64,000 nt of DNA from Burkholderiales bacterium. GTDB lineage: Bacteria; Pseudomonadota; Gammaproteobacteria; Burkholderiales; WYBJ01. Of the stretch, positions 46,606-58,942 are shown one piece after another (the first letter of the stretch is position 1; each line of letters opens with the position of its first letter). A program made the position numbers and the translations under genes. Where the stretch lies: positions 124,001 to 188,000 of the forward strand of contig JALHQN010000002.1 of assembly GCA_022841915.1 (NCBI GenBank), written 5' to 3'. The notes under the pieces were generated by a model that was given only the letters and a program-made list of their open reading frames with translations, had not been told where the DNA came from and searched no databases.

Positions 46606-47922
46606 ATGATCACTCTTAAGTCGCTGTCCGCAATGTTGGCGCTGGCCGCCACCTCGCTGAGCACCCTGGCCGCGGAGCCCAGTCCCGCCGCCCCGCGAAC
46701 CGTCATCGGCGTGGACCGCATCGTCGCAGTCGTCAACGAGGACGTCATCACACGCATCGACCTGCAACAGCAGCTGCGGCTTGCCGCCGATGCTCTGAAG
46801 CGGCGAGGCACGCCCTTGCCTCCCGCCGACGTGCTCGAGAAGCAGGTGCTGGAACGGATGATCAGCCAGAAGATGCAGCTGCAACTGGCGAAAGACAGCG
46901 GCCTGCGGATCGAAGACGGCGTGCTCGATAAGACCATCGCCCGCATTGCCGAGCAGAACAAGCTGACGACCGATCAACTGCGCGCGGCGCTCGAGCGCGA
47001 TGGCGTGCCCTTTTCGCGCTTTCGCGAGGAGATTCGCGCCGAGTTGACCATCCAGCGTCTGCGCGAACGCGAGGTCGACAGCAGAATCGTCGTGACCGAA
47101 GGCGAAATCGACGCCTTGCTGCAAAGCATGGCAAGCAACGAAAGCCGTAGCAGCGAGTACAACCTGGCCCACATACTGGTCCGCGTGCCCGAACAGGCAA
47201 CTGCCGAGATCATCCAGGCCCGCCAGGCCCGAGCCGAACAAGCGCTTGCGCAATTGAAGCAGGGCGCTGACTTCGGACAGGTATCGGCGACGTTCTCCGA
47301 TGCTCCGGAGGCGCTCAAGGGAGGCGTCCTGGGCTGGAGAGATTCGAATCGCTTGCCTGGCCTGTTCGTCGACGCCCTGAAGAACATGCAGGTGGGCCAA
47401 GTGAGTGCGCCCCTGCGAAGCGCCAACGGGTTCCACATCCTCAAGCTCATCGAGCAGCGCGGCGCAGCGTCGGTACTGGTCAAGCAGACGCAGGCCCGCC
47501 ACATTCTGATACGCACGAACGAACTCATCTCGGAGAGCGAAGCGCGTAATCGTTTGCTGGGGCTACGGGAGAGAATCGAGAACGGCGCGGACTTCGCGGA
47601 ACTCGCGCGGTTGCAGTCACAAGATGCCAGTGCATCCAAAGGCGGCGATCTGGGCTGGCTGTCGCCCGGCGACACCGTACCGGAGTTCGAGCGCACGATG
47701 AACCAGCTCAATGTGGGGCAACTCTCGCAGCCGATCAAGACCGAATTCGGCTGGCATTTGGTGCAGGTGCTCAATCGCCGCGAACAGGATATGTCCAAGG
47801 AACGCGTGCGCCTGGACGCTCGGCAGTCGCTGCGCGAACGCAAGTCTGACGAGGCCTATCAGGAATGGCTGCGCCAGCTGCGGGACAAGAGCTACGTCGA
47901 CATCCGTACCGAAGAGCGCTGA
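46606..47922 (+). CDS. surA: Periplasmic chaperone / peptidylprolyl isomerase SurA
   Basis: 438 residues. Signal peptide (LSAMLALAATSLSTLAAEPS), SurA N-domain (VDRIVAVVNEDVITRIDLQQ, QVLERMISQKMQLQLAKDSG), and two parvulin domains: YNLAHILVRVPEQ with GGVLGWRDSNRLPGLF, and QARHILIRTNELISE with GGDLGWLSPGDTVPEFE. Escorts outer-membrane proteins, including LptD, to BAM; the lptD-surA-pdxA-rsmA order is conserved across proteobacteria. Confidence 0.97.
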   Translation: MITLKSLSAMLALAATSLSTLAAEPSPAAPRTVIGVDRIVAVVNEDVITRIDLQQQLRLAADALKRRGTPLPPADVLEKQVLERMISQKMQLQLAKDSGLRIEDGVLDKTIARIAEQNKLTTDQLRAALERDGVPFSRFREEIRAELTIQRLREREVDSRIVVTEGEIDALLQSMASNESRSSEYNLAHILVRVPEQATAEIIQARQARAEQALAQLKQGADFGQVSATFSDAPEALKGGVLGWRDSNRLPGLFVDALKNMQVGQVSAPLRSANGFHILKLIEQRGAASVLVKQTQARHILIRTNELISESEARNRLLGLRERIENGADFAELARLQSQDASASKGGDLGWLSPGDTVPEFERTMNQLNVGQLSQPIKTEFGWHLVQVLNRREQDMSKERVRLDARQSLRERKSDEAYQEWLRQLRDKSYVDIRTEER

Positions 47923-47971
47923 GCATGGCGACGCGGTCATCAGGCAAGACACCCGGTCCCGGTGGAATTCA

Positions 47972-48991
47972 ATGATCACCCTCGCCCTCACGCCCGGCGA
48001 GCCGGCGGGCATCGGCCCCGAACTCGTCGCAAAACTGTGCGGGAAGGAGTTGCCCGCACGGATCGTGATCGTCGCCGATCATGACCTCATTCTCTCCCGC
48101 GCACGCGCCATCGGCGTGGAAGCCGCGATCCCGCGTTGGGAGCGAGGGGCAGACGGCGACAACGAAGCGCTCAGTGTTCTGCATGTGCCGTTGCGCGTGC
48201 CTTCGGTCGCCGGGCAGCTGAATGCCGCCAATGGCGCCTACGTACTAGAAACTTTGGAGCGCGCCATCGACGGTTGCCTCGACGGCACTTTCGACGGCAT
48301 GGTGACCGGGCCGGTGCACAAGGGCATCATTAACGAGGCGGGTATTCCGTTCACCGGTCATACGGAGATGCTGGCAGAGCGCTCCGGCACGTCGCGGGTA
48401 GTCATGATGCTCGCCGGGGGCGGCTTGAGGGTTGCGTTGGCAACCACGCATTTGGCCCTGCGCGATGTCCCCGCGCGACTGACGACCGAATCCCTGGAAG
48501 AAACGCTGCGCATCCTGGTTGCGGATCTGCGGCGGCACTGGGCCATCGCACGCCCGCGAATCGGTGTTGCCGGCCTCAATCCCCACGCCGGCGAATCTGG
48601 TTATCTGGGCCGCGAAGAGATCGAAGTGATCACACCCGTGATACAGCGCCTTCGCAGCGAGGGTTTCGATATCGATGGCCCGCTGCCTGCCGACACGCTG
48701 TTCACGCCTGCGCGCCTGCAGAACTTCGATGCCGTCTTGAGCATGTATCACGACCAGGGGCTGCCGGTGCTCAAGTACGCGAGTTTCGGCCGCGGCATCA
48801 ACGTCACGCTCGGTTTGCCGATCATCCGCACATCGGTCGACCACGGCACCGCCCTGGACTTGGCCGGCAAAGGTAGCGCTGACGAATCGAGTCTGCTCGA
48901 AGCGATCCAAGCGGCGGCCACGATGGCCAGCAACGCAGCCGCGGCGGGTCGAGCCCCCACCACGAGGACGACACAACGGGTCGGCGCTTAG
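47972..48991 (+). CDS. pdxA: 4-hydroxythreonine-4-phosphate dehydrogenase
   Basis: 339 residues from the ATG at 47972. Pyridoxal-phosphate synthesis. Motifs: LALTPGEPAGIGPEL, VTGPVHKGIINEAG, FTGHTEMLAER (metal His), GLNPHAGESGYLGREE, and SMYHDQGLPVLKY (metal His). Three bases from rsmA. Confidence 0.96.
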   Translation: MITLALTPGEPAGIGPELVAKLCGKELPARIVIVADHDLILSRARAIGVEAAIPRWERGADGDNEALSVLHVPLRVPSVAGQLNAANGAYVLETLERAIDGCLDGTFDGMVTGPVHKGIINEAGIPFTGHTEMLAERSGTSRVVMMLAGGGLRVALATTHLALRDVPARLTTESLEETLRILVADLRRHWAIARPRIGVAGLNPHAGESGYLGREEIEVITPVIQRLRSEGFDIDGPLPADTLFTPARLQNFDAVLSMYHDQGLPVLKYASFGRGINVTLGLPIIRTSVDHGTALDLAGKGSADESSLLEAIQAAATMASNAAAAGRAPTTRTTQRVGA

Positions 48992-48994
48992 GGA

Positions 48995-49840
48995 ATGGGC
49001 TCACCCGGCCATCCTCGTGGCGAAGCCGTGGGCCCGTCGTCAGGTGCACATCGACCGCGCAAACGCTTCGGCCAAAACTTCCTGGTCGACCGCTCCATTG
49101 TTCAGCGCATCGTCCGGGCGATCGATCCTCAACCGAAGGATCGCATGATCGAGATCGGACCCGGACACGGCGTGATGACCTATGCCTTGCTCGATTGTCT
49201 GGAACGCCTCGATGTCGTAGAAATCGACCGGGACTTAGCCGCCGAACTGGTGCGAAACGGCCCACCCGAGCGCCTGCATGTCCACGTGGGCGACGCGCTG
49301 AAGTACGACTTTTCGACAGGCGGCGACCGCCTGCGTGTGGTCGGCAACCTGCCCTACAACATATCCTCGCCGCTGCTGTTTCACCTGCTCGACTATTCGA
49401 GCCACATCCTGGACATCCACGTCATGCTGCAAAAAGAGGTCGTGGATCGCATGGTCGCAGCTCCCGGGGACAGCGCCTACGGTCGTCTAACGGTGATGTT
49501 GGGCTACCGCTTCGAGATCGAACGTCTGATTCGTGTGCCGGCTGGCGCCTTTCGGCCGCAGCCGAAAGTGGAGTCCGCTTTCGCGCGTCTGCGACCGCGT
49601 AGTGCGCCCCCCTTGAAGCTCCTGGACAACGGGTTTTTCGCACGCGTCGTCAGCCTTGCTTTCGGACAACGGCGAAAAACATTGCGCAACGCGATCGCGC
49701 CGATCGCCGGCGACGAAGTGCTGCGAAGTGTGGGAATCGATCCCCAGGCACGGGGTGAAACGCTGTCTATCGAACAATTCGTCAGGCTGGCCAACGCCGC
49801 CTATCAGGTCCACCGCGCGGACGATCAGTCGTTGCGCTGA
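48995..49840 (+). CDS. rsmA: 16S rRNA (adenine1518/1519-N6) dimethyltransferase
   Basis: 281 residues. Dimethylates the two adenines of the 16S helix 45 loop. Seen: [22 protein letters not shown] motif [23 protein letters not shown] and the catalytic [15 protein letters not shown]. The N-terminus carries about 20 extra residues before the usual RKRFGQNF. Its last 16 bp overlap the end of the convergent gloA gene. Confidence 0.96.
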   Translation: MGSPGHPRGEAVGPSSGAHRPRKRFGQNFLVDRSIVQRIVRAIDPQPKDRMIEIGPGHGVMTYALLDCLERLDVVEIDRDLAAELVRNGPPERLHVHVGDALKYDFSTGGDRLRVVGNLPYNISSPLLFHLLDYSSHILDIHVMLQKEVVDRMVAAPGDSAYGRLTVMLGYRFEIERLIRVPAGAFRPQPKVESAFARLRPRSAPPLKLLDNGFFARVVSLAFGQRRKTLRNAIAPIAGDEVLRSVGIDPQARGETLSIEQFVRLANAAYQVHRADDQSLR

Positions 49841-50211
49841 ACGAATTCGATCTTGTAGCCGTCCGGGTCTTCGACGAATGCGATGACGGTCGTGCCGTGC
49901 TTCATCGGGCCCGCCGGCCGTGTCACTTTTCCGCCAAGGCGGGCAACCTCATCGCAAGCACGATAAGCGTCATCGACTTCAACGGCAACGTGCCCATAGC
50001 CCGTCCCCATCTCGTAGGATCTCGTGTCCCAGTTATGGGTCAACTCCAACACCGCGGAACTTGCCTCGTCGCCATAGCCGACGAACACGTTGGTGAAGCG
50101 GCCCTCCGGATACTCCTTGCGGCGCAGGACGCTCATTCCCAGGCACTGGGTGTAGAACTCGATCGAGCGATCGAGATCGCCGACCCGAATCATCGTATGC
50201 AAGATGCGCAT
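49825..50211 (-). CDS. gloA: Lactoylglutathione lyase (glyoxalase I)
   Basis: 128 residues, Ni-type GloA. Detoxifies methylglyoxal via the glutathione hemithioacetal. Metal ligands visible: His in [11 protein letters not shown], Glu in VLELTHNWD, His in [11 protein letters not shown] and Glu in [11 protein letters not shown]. Lies 25 bp after the rubredoxin gene on the same strand. Confidence 0.95.
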   Translation of the reverse strand: MRILHTMIRVGDLDRSIEFYTQCLGMSVLRRKEYPEGRFTNVFVGYGDEASSAVLELTHNWDTRSYEMGTGYGHVAVEVDDAYRACDEVARLGGKVTRPAGPMKHGTTVIAFVEDPDGYKIEFVQRND

Positions 50212-50236
50212 CGCCGCCCTCGGCTGGGATTACGGG

Positions 50237-50425
50237 TCAGAGCTGAACCATTTCGAAGTCTTCCTTGCGAGCGCCGCATTCGGGGCAGGTCCAGTTCATC
50301 GGCACGTCTTCCCAACGCGTGCCTGGCGCAATGCCTTCTTCCGGAATGCCGGCCGCTTCGTCGTAGACAAAGCCGCAGATGAGGCACATATAGGTTTTAT
50401 AAACAGCAGCGTCTACGCTCGTCAT
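50237..50425 (-). CDS. Rubredoxin
   Basis: 62 residues. [20 protein letters not shown] and [16 protein letters not shown] supply the two CxxC pairs that bind one iron. It has 8 extra N-terminal residues (MTSVDAAV) compared with the common form. Cytoplasmic electron carrier. Divergent from thiD across 71 bp; the rubredoxin-thiD-thiE-hemL neighbourhood is common in betaproteobacteria. Confidence 0.95.
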   Translation of the reverse strand: MTSVDAAVYKTYMCLICGFVYDEAAGIPEEGIAPGTRWEDVPMNWTCPECGARKEDFEMVQL

Positions 50426-50496
50426 GGCCTGCAGTCGAGGTTACGGATAGAATGATCGGCCGATTCTAATCGATATTTTAGCGGCGGCGAGACGCG

Positions 50497-51321
50497 ATGA
50501 GCGAGACTCCTCCAATCGTATTGGTGTTCGCCGCAAATGATCCGAGCGGTGGCGGCGGAATGCAGGCAGATATCCTCACGCTTGCAAGCATGGGATGTCA
50601 TCCGCTGCCCGTCATTACGGGAATCACTGTCCAAGACACCATCGGCGTCGAGGCGGTCATGGCTGTCGAATCCGAGTGGGTGGCCGACCAGGCGCGCTGC
50701 GTTCTGGAAGACATGCCGGTCGCTGCCTTCAAGCTCGGCGTGCTGGGTAGCGTAGAGAACATCGCCGCGATTGCGGAGGTCGTGTCCGACTATCCGGACG
50801 TGCCTCTCGTGCTGGATCCCGTCCTTGCCTCGGGACGCGGCGACGAGTTCGGCGGCGACGAACTGATCATCGCGATGCGCGAGATGCTGTTCCCTCAGAC
50901 CACGGTGTTGACACCCAATGTCGTGGAAGCGCGTCGTCTGTTGCAGGTCGAGGGTGACGATGCGGACGATCTCGACCAACTTGCGCTGGCGCAGCGGCTT
51001 ATTCATTTGGGTTGCGAATACGTGCTCGTGACCGGAACGCATGCAAACACGCCCAAGGTGATCAATATTTTGTACGGCCAGCAAGGCATCTTGCGCACCG
51101 ATTCATGGGAGCGGCTTGCCGGCTCGTATCACGGCTCGGGGTGCACGCTGGCCGCTGCCGTCGCAGCGACGCTGGCCAATGGCTTGACGGTCGAAGAGGC
51201 CGTGCACGACGCGCAGGAATACACATGGCAGACGCTTCAAAAAGGCTTTCGTCCCGGGATGGGCCAGTACATCCCGGATCGTATGTTCTGGGCGCGCAGC
51301 GCGGATGAATCCGATGAGTAG
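50497..51321 (+). CDS. thiD: Hydroxymethylpyrimidine / phosphomethylpyrimidine kinase
   Basis: 274 residues, ribokinase fold. Phosphorylates HMP and HMP-P for thiamine synthesis. VFAANDPSGGGGMQADILTL, ITGITVQDTIGV, VLDPVLASGRG and the anion-hole GSYHGSGCTLAAAVAATLAN. Some substitutions (AANDPSG for AGSDxSG) are like other betaproteobacterial members. No TPP riboswitch was recognised in the 71-bp leader. Overlaps thiE. Confidence 0.92.
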   Translation: MSETPPIVLVFAANDPSGGGGMQADILTLASMGCHPLPVITGITVQDTIGVEAVMAVESEWVADQARCVLEDMPVAAFKLGVLGSVENIAAIAEVVSDYPDVPLVLDPVLASGRGDEFGGDELIIAMREMLFPQTTVLTPNVVEARRLLQVEGDDADDLDQLALAQRLIHLGCEYVLVTGTHANTPKVINILYGQQGILRTDSWERLAGSYHGSGCTLAAAVAATLANGLTVEEAVHDAQEYTWQTLQKGFRPGMGQYIPDRMFWARSADESDE

Positions 51322-51946
51322 CCGATCGATCCGGGGCTTGTATGCCGTTACGCCGGATACTTCAGACACCACCACACTCATCTCCCTGGTCGGGGAGGCA
51401 GTGGCAGGCGGAGCTCGCCTGGTTCAGTATCGCAACAAGGTCGCCCCGCCTGAGCTGCGGCTAGAGCATGCGCGCGCGCTACTCGCGATATGCCGCAGAG
51501 CACACGCTGCATTGATCATCAACGACGACACCGAGCTGGCCGTAAAGATCGGCGCCGATGGCCTGCACTTGGGACGCGATGACGGCGACATAGCCATTGC
51601 CCGAGCGCGACTGCCTTCCGCAATCATCGGGGCCTCCTGCTACGCCGATGTCAGTCTTGCCGTGGAAGCCAAGCGCCTGGGCGTCGACTATGTCGCGTTC
51701 GGCAGCTTCTTTGCCTCTTCCACCAAACCAGGCGCTACGCGGGCCCCGCTTTCGGTCGTCCAGGAGGCGCGGCGCGCAGTCGACCTGCCGGTCGTCGCCA
51801 TCGGGGGCATCACGCTCGACAACGCCCCTGAACTGATCGCTGCCGGAGTGGACGCAGTCGCGGTGATCTCGGCGCTATTCGATGCCGATTCGGTGCGCGA
51901 GACCGCTGGAAAGTTCGAAGCGCTGTTTACGAGGGCCGAAAGTTGA
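51305..51946 (+). CDS. thiE: Thiamine-phosphate synthase
   Basis: 213 residues. Joins HMP-PP and HET-P to thiamine phosphate. [76 protein letters not shown] and [20 protein letters not shown] are family motifs; the K in VQYRNK and the STKP pyrophosphate site are intact. Start is the ATG at 51305 or 51314, both inside the thiD 3' end. Its stop overlaps the hemL TTG start. Confidence 0.95.
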   Translation: MNPMSSRSIRGLYAVTPDTSDTTTLISLVGEAVAGGARLVQYRNKVAPPELRLEHARALLAICRRAHAALIINDDTELAVKIGADGLHLGRDDGDIAIARARLPSAIIGASCYADVSLAVEAKRLGVDYVAFGSFFASSTKPGATRAPLSVVQEARRAVDLPVVAIGGITLDNAPELIAAGVDAVAVISALFDADSVRETAGKFEALFTRAES

Positions 51947-53232
51947 ACAACGCAGACCTCTTCGCAAAATCGCAGACATTGATCCCGGGCGGCGTCAATT
52001 CACCGGTGCGCGCGTTTCGCTCTGTGGGCGGAACACCGGTCTTCTTTGCGAGCGGATCGGGGGCGTGGCTGACCGATGTCGAGGGCCGCCGCTACATAGA
52101 CTATGTGGGCTCCTGGGGCCCAATGATTGTCGGTCACGCGCATCCAGCCGTCTTGGAGGCCGTTCAGGCAGCGGCCGCGCTCGGTCTAAGCTTCGGTGCG
52201 CCGACTGCCGGCGAACTGCAGATGGCAGAACTGTTGTGTAGCTTGATTCCCGGCATGGAGCAGGTGAGGCTGGTGAGTTCGGGCACGGAAGCGACGATGA
52301 GCGCCATTCGCGTCGCCCGCGGCTTTACCGGGCGCAGCCACATCGTGAAGTTCGAAGGCTGCTATCACGGCCATGCCGACGCCCTACTCGTGAAGGCAGG
52401 CTCCGGAGCCCTCACGTTCGGCCAGCCCAGCTCCGCGGGTGTGCCCTCGGAGACAACGCAACACACCCTCGTGCTGCCTTACAACGATGCGGCCGCGCTC
52501 GAAGCTGCATTTCAGAAAATGGGCGCACAGATCGCCGCGGTGATCGTCGAGCCAGTCGCCGGCAACATGAACTTGATCGCGCCGACCAGCGAGTTTCTGC
52601 AGACACTCAGAGCACTGACCGAACAGCACGGCGCCGTCCTCATCGTTGACGAGGTCATGACCGGCTTTCGCGTCGGGTTGCACGGTGCGTGCGGCTTGTA
52701 TGGCATCCGGCCCGACCTGATCACGCTGGGGAAAGTCATCGGCGGCGGCATGCCGTTGGGAGCCTTCGGCGGCCGGCGCGAAATTATGCAATGCGTCTCG
52801 CCCGTAGGTCCGGTTTATCAGGCGGGTACGTTGTCGGGGAATCCTGTTGCAGTCGCAGCGGGCTTGGCTACCCTCGGCCTCGTCCGGACGCCCGGATTCT
52901 ACGAGAAGCTCGGCACCACGACCGCGGACCTGGTCACAGGACTAACGACCCGCGCGAACGCAATGGGCATCGGATTCTCTGCGCAGTCCATCGGAGGCAT
53001 GTTCGGACTGTACTTCTCAGCCCAGATTCCAGCCTCGTACGCTGAAGTGATGCAATGCGATCAACACGCCTTTAATGCCTTCTTCCACGCGATGCTCGAT
53101 GAAGGCATCTACCTTGCCCCATCCGCTTTCGAGGCGGGCTTCGTGTCAGCGGCGCACGACAACGAGGTCATCGAACTGACGTTGCGAGCGGCCGAGCGGG
53201 CGTTTGCCGCGCTAGCAACGAGTCGCGGCTAA
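51943..53232 (+). CDS. hemL: Glutamate-1-semialdehyde 2,1-aminomutase
   Basis: 429 residues, starting at a TTG at 51943 that overlaps the thiE stop (TTGA); [20 protein letters not shown] places this start at the conserved N-terminus. Makes 5-aminolevulinate by the C5 route. PLP enzyme: [50 protein letters not shown] and the Schiff-base Lys in [17 protein letters not shown]. The TTG start and coupling suggest tuned expression. Confidence 0.96.
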   Translation: MNNADLFAKSQTLIPGGVNSPVRAFRSVGGTPVFFASGSGAWLTDVEGRRYIDYVGSWGPMIVGHAHPAVLEAVQAAAALGLSFGAPTAGELQMAELLCSLIPGMEQVRLVSSGTEATMSAIRVARGFTGRSHIVKFEGCYHGHADALLVKAGSGALTFGQPSSAGVPSETTQHTLVLPYNDAAALEAAFQKMGAQIAAVIVEPVAGNMNLIAPTSEFLQTLRALTEQHGAVLIVDEVMTGFRVGLHGACGLYGIRPDLITLGKVIGGGMPLGAFGGRREIMQCVSPVGPVYQAGTLSGNPVAVAAGLATLGLVRTPGFYEKLGTTTADLVTGLTTRANAMGIGFSAQSIGGMFGLYFSAQIPASYAEVMQCDQHAFNAFFHAMLDEGIYLAPSAFEAGFVSAAHDNEVIELTLRAAERAFAALATSRG

Positions 53233-53260
53233 GCGCTGCGACCGTCTCTTGCGCAAATCG

Positions 53261-53884
53261 TTATCGAAGGCCGACCAGATACTCCGCAACCGCGGCGATC
53301 TCCCGATCCGTCATGCGTGCGGCTGCACCACGCATCATCTGGTTTGGATCGTTCGCACGTTCCATAGAACGAAAGGCCTTCAGTTGTGCTGCGGTGTATT
53401 CTGCGAACTGTCCGGCGAGCCGCGGATACTGCGCCGGAATTCCAGCGCCACTGGGGCCGTGGCAGCCGGAGCACGCCGGCACGCCAGTGGCGGGATTGCC
53501 GCCGCGATAGATTTTTTGACCCAGCGCGACGAGTTCTTTGTCCGTAGCACCTGCCGGCTTCGGTTTCTGAGCGGCGTAGTATGCGGATACAGCCCTCATA
53601 TCGTCCGCCGACAACGGCTGGGCCATCGACATCATGATCGCATTTTTGCGATCTTTATTGTTTTTGTAGTCCACAAGCTGCTTATGAATATACTGGGCAT
53701 GCTGCCCCGCAAGGTGCGGATTCGCCGACGTGGCACTATGCCCGGTGACACCGTGGCAGGCCGCGCAAACTTGAGCCGCGATTTTTTGCCCTGCGGCGAG
53801 ATCTGGTCCCTTGGTTTCGGCGGCGAAGCTGCCGGTGGCTGCCATGATCGTGGAAAAGAGAACGGTCGCTACCGGGACCCTCAT
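53261..53884 (-). CDS. Diheme cytochrome c4
   Basis: 207 residues with a signal peptide (VATVLFSTIMAATGSFA). Two class I heme domains: VCAACHGVTGHSATS and ACSGCHGPSGAGIPAQYPRL, with axial Met candidates in MMSMAQPL and MMRGAAARM. Periplasmic electron carrier to terminal oxidases. Convergent with hemL across 28 bp and divergent from engB, a layout typical of betaproteobacteria. Confidence 0.95.
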   Translation of the reverse strand: MRVPVATVLFSTIMAATGSFAAETKGPDLAAGQKIAAQVCAACHGVTGHSATSANPHLAGQHAQYIHKQLVDYKNNKDRKNAIMMSMAQPLSADDMRAVSAYYAAQKPKPAGATDKELVALGQKIYRGGNPATGVPACSGCHGPSGAGIPAQYPRLAGQFAEYTAAQLKAFRSMERANDPNQMMRGAAARMTDREIAAVAEYLVGLR

Positions 53885-53982
53885 CGCGTGACTCCTGCGC
53901 GCACTACGGCGGATATAAAGCGCGCTATTCTAGCGCAAGCGAGCGAACCGGTGTCAGAACGAGACCGGCACCTGAGAGATTC

Positions 53983-56431
<2,449 letters not shown>

Positions 56432-56436
56432 GGCGT

Positions 56437-58746
56437 TCAGAAAAGTTGATTACGCACGTCTTCGGAAGGCCGATCCGCATTCAGCATTCCCTCTGCGGGA
56501 TCCTCGGGCGGCACGAACTCCTGGTAAAAGAATTCGCTGATCTTCCCATCCGGGACGCGCAACCCCGTTTCCGGGTTGATTCGAAGGGACACGATCCCCT
56601 GAGGTGGAACCAATGGCTCTTCCGGGACATTCTTGAGCACCTGGCCGAAGTACGAAATCCACATGGGCAAAGCCGCATGACCACCGGTTTCGTTGCGTCC
56701 CAGGGAGCGCGGGTTGTCGAATCCGATCCACGCGACAGCGACCAGGTTCGGGTGATAACCGGCAAACCAAGCGTCCACGAAGTCGTTCGTCGTGCCTGTC
56801 TTGCCCCCTAGATCGGTACGTCCCAGTTGCATCGCGCGGGCCGCCGTTCCGGAACGAACCACCTCGTGCAGCAGGGAAGACATCAAGAATGCGTTACGTG
56901 CATCGATGACGCGCTCGGCGTCCTGGCCCGCGCGACGAGGATTAGCCTTGGCAACCAGGTTCCCCCGCTGGTCCTCGATTTTCTGTATGAAATAGGGGGC
57001 GACTCGGTATCCGCCGTTGGCAAACACCGAATACCCGGCGACCATCTGCATCGGCGTCACCGTACCGGCGCCCAGGGCCATCGTTAGGTAGGGTGGATGC
57101 AGTCGGGGTTCGAATCCAAATCGTGCGATGTAATCTTGAGCATACTGCGGGGTAATGTCTTGCAAGATCCGCACGGACACGAGATTCTTGGATTTCGCCA
57201 AGGCCGTGCGCAGCCTCATCGGACCCTCGAACGTACCATCGAAGTTCTTCGGCTCCCAGGCTTCCGAACCCGTCTGCCTGGCCTCGAAGCGAAGCGGCGC
57301 ATCGTTAACCATGGTGGCCGCCGTGAACCCCTTTTCGAGGGCTGCCGAATAGATGAATGGCTTGAAGCTCGACCCCGGCTGGCGCAACGCCTGAGTTACG
57401 TGGTTGAACTTGTTTTTGTTGAAGTCGAACCCGCCGACCAGTGCCCGAATCGCGCCGTCGGCCGGATCGAGCGAAACCAGGCAGGCCTCTACGGACGGCA
57501 ACTGACCGATCGTCCAGCCAGACTTTGCGTCCTGGTAGATCCGAACCACGGCTCCCCGCCGAATCTTTTGGTTGGCAGTGGCTTTCTCGCCCAGGGCCGC
57601 CTGGACGAACTTCAGGCCTTCGGGCCGGATGACGATAGCCTCGCCGCCCCGGCGCAGGAGAACACTGACCTGCCGCGGACCCGCCTGCGTCACAAGCGCC
57701 GCCTTTAGCTCGTCGCTATCGGGAAAGTCCTGCAAGATGTCCTCGACCGCGTCCTCCCCCAGGGCTGCGGGGATATCGACATAGGCCTCGGGGCCCCGAT
57801 AGCCGTGGCGCCGGTCGTAACTCAACACGCCTGCACGCAGGGCCTGATAAGCGGCACGCTGGTGGCGGCTATCCAGAGTGGTATAGACCCGAAAGCCCTT
57901 GTGGTAGGCATCCTCTTTGTATCGTTCGTACATCGCCTGCCGGATCATTTCTGCAAAATGGTCCGCGCGGATCTCGTAATCCTGCAGCACTCCTTTGATC
58001 GCGAGTTGCTCGCGTTCGGCCCCCCGGAATTCGACATCCGAGATGTCGCCCAACTCCCTCATACGGCGCAGGACATACTGTTGTCGCAACTTGGCCCGTT
58101 TCGGGTTGGCGACAGGGTTGTACCGAGAGGGGGCTTTGGGCAGACCTGCGAGCATGGCGGTTTCGGCCAAGCTCAAGTCCTTAAGGCTCTTCCCGAAATA
58201 GATCTGCGACGCGGCAGCAAATCCGTGCGCTCGCTGACCAAGGAAGATCTGGTTGACGTAGAGCTGAAGAATTTCGTCCTTGGACAGACTGTGCTCGATC
58301 TTGAAAGCAAGAAGCACTTCATTGAATTTGCGCGTAAAAGTCTTCTCTTTGGAGAGGAAGAAATTACGCGCCACCTGCATGGTGATCGTGCTCGCACCCT
58401 GCCTCACACCTCCCGACGCGAAGTTCGACAAGGCCGCGCGGGCGACCCCTGCATAGTCGACCCCCCCATGGCGATAGAAACGCTCGTCCTCAGCAGCGAG
58501 GATCGCCTTCTTCATCAGTTCCGGCACTTCGCCGATCTTCACCAGTGCGCGGCGCTCTTCACCGAATTCACCAATGAGGACGCCGTCGGACGTGTACACC
58601 CGCAAGGGGATCTTGGGCTGATAGTCGGTCAGCGATTCCAGGGACGGCAAGGTGGGATAAGCCAGAATAACGGCAAAAACCACCACCAGAACCGCGGCAA
58701 GGGGAAGCGCAAGTAGCGCGAAAATGATGATCAGAGTACGGCGCAT
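56437..58746 (-). CDS. mrcA: Penicillin-binding protein 1A (bifunctional transglycosylase/transpeptidase)
   Basis: 769 residues. N-terminal membrane anchor (LIIIFALLALPLAAVLVVVF), GT51 transglycosylase (AILAAEDERFYRHGGVDYAG, GASTITMQVARNFFLS, KFNEVLLAFKIEHSLSKDEI), an OB-like insert, and the transpeptidase with SxxK in QPGSSFKPFIYSAALEKG, SxN in LAKSKNLVSVRIL and KTGT in GGKTGTTNDFVDAWF. Synthesises peptidoglycan at the inner membrane. Divergent from the pilMNOPQ operon, the conserved proteobacterial arrangement. Confidence 0.96.
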   Translation of the reverse strand: MRRTLIIIFALLALPLAAVLVVVFAVILAYPTLPSLESLTDYQPKIPLRVYTSDGVLIGEFGEERRALVKIGEVPELMKKAILAAEDERFYRHGGVDYAGVARAALSNFASGGVRQGASTITMQVARNFFLSKEKTFTRKFNEVLLAFKIEHSLSKDEILQLYVNQIFLGQRAHGFAAASQIYFGKSLKDLSLAETAMLAGLPKAPSRYNPVANPKRAKLRQQYVLRRMRELGDISDVEFRGAEREQLAIKGVLQDYEIRADHFAEMIRQAMYERYKEDAYHKGFRVYTTLDSRHQRAAYQALRAGVLSYDRRHGYRGPEAYVDIPAALGEDAVEDILQDFPDSDELKAALVTQAGPRQVSVLLRRGGEAIVIRPEGLKFVQAALGEKATANQKIRRGAVVRIYQDAKSGWTIGQLPSVEACLVSLDPADGAIRALVGGFDFNKNKFNHVTQALRQPGSSFKPFIYSAALEKGFTAATMVNDAPLRFEARQTGSEAWEPKNFDGTFEGPMRLRTALAKSKNLVSVRILQDITPQYAQDYIARFGFEPRLHPPYLTMALGAGTVTPMQMVAGYSVFANGGYRVAPYFIQKIEDQRGNLVAKANPRRAGQDAERVIDARNAFLMSSLLHEVVRSGTAARAMQLGRTDLGGKTGTTNDFVDAWFAGYHPNLVAVAWIGFDNPRSLGRNETGGHAALPMWISYFGQVLKNVPEEPLVPPQGIVSLRINPETGLRVPDGKISEFFYQEFVPPEDPAEGMLNADRPSEDVRNQLF

Positions 58747-58842
58747 GAAGACGAGAAACTACTTGAGGTTCCTGCAGACGCGTGAGACGCTACGCTAACA
58801 GCATGAGGGAACTCATTGCAGTTGTTGCAAAAAATCCACAGC

Positions 58843-58848
58843 ATTATA
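58843..58848 (-). promoter_or_regulatory. Candidate -10 box for mrcA
   Basis: The minus strand reads TATAAT, a perfect -10, about 97 bp upstream of the mrcA ATG. The -35 at the expected spacing is weak. The surrounding sequence is the most AT-rich stretch in this half of the window. Confidence 0.4.
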
Positions 58849-58893
58849 AGCCGCTAGCAGCGTCGGAACTAATTACTTTACTTGCAAAATAAT

Positions 58894-58923
58894 TTGTTGC
58901 TAGCATTTCATGTAAATTATACG
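58894..58923 (+). promoter_or_regulatory. Candidate promoter of the pilMNOPQ operon
   Basis: TTGTTG (58894-58899), an 18-base spacer and TATACG (58918-58923), in an AT-rich tract that could act as an UP element. The predicted start would leave only about 13 nucleotides before the pilM ATG, and no Shine-Dalgarno sequence is visible, so the first gene may be translated from a very short leader. Confidence 0.4.
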
Positions 58924-58942
58924 TATTGCGCGTAACCTACCA

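Noticed and set aside
50426-50496. TPP riboswitch upstream of thiD
   Set aside because: The 71-bp spacer is too short and lacks the conserved CTGAGA and ACCTGATCTGG-like elements.
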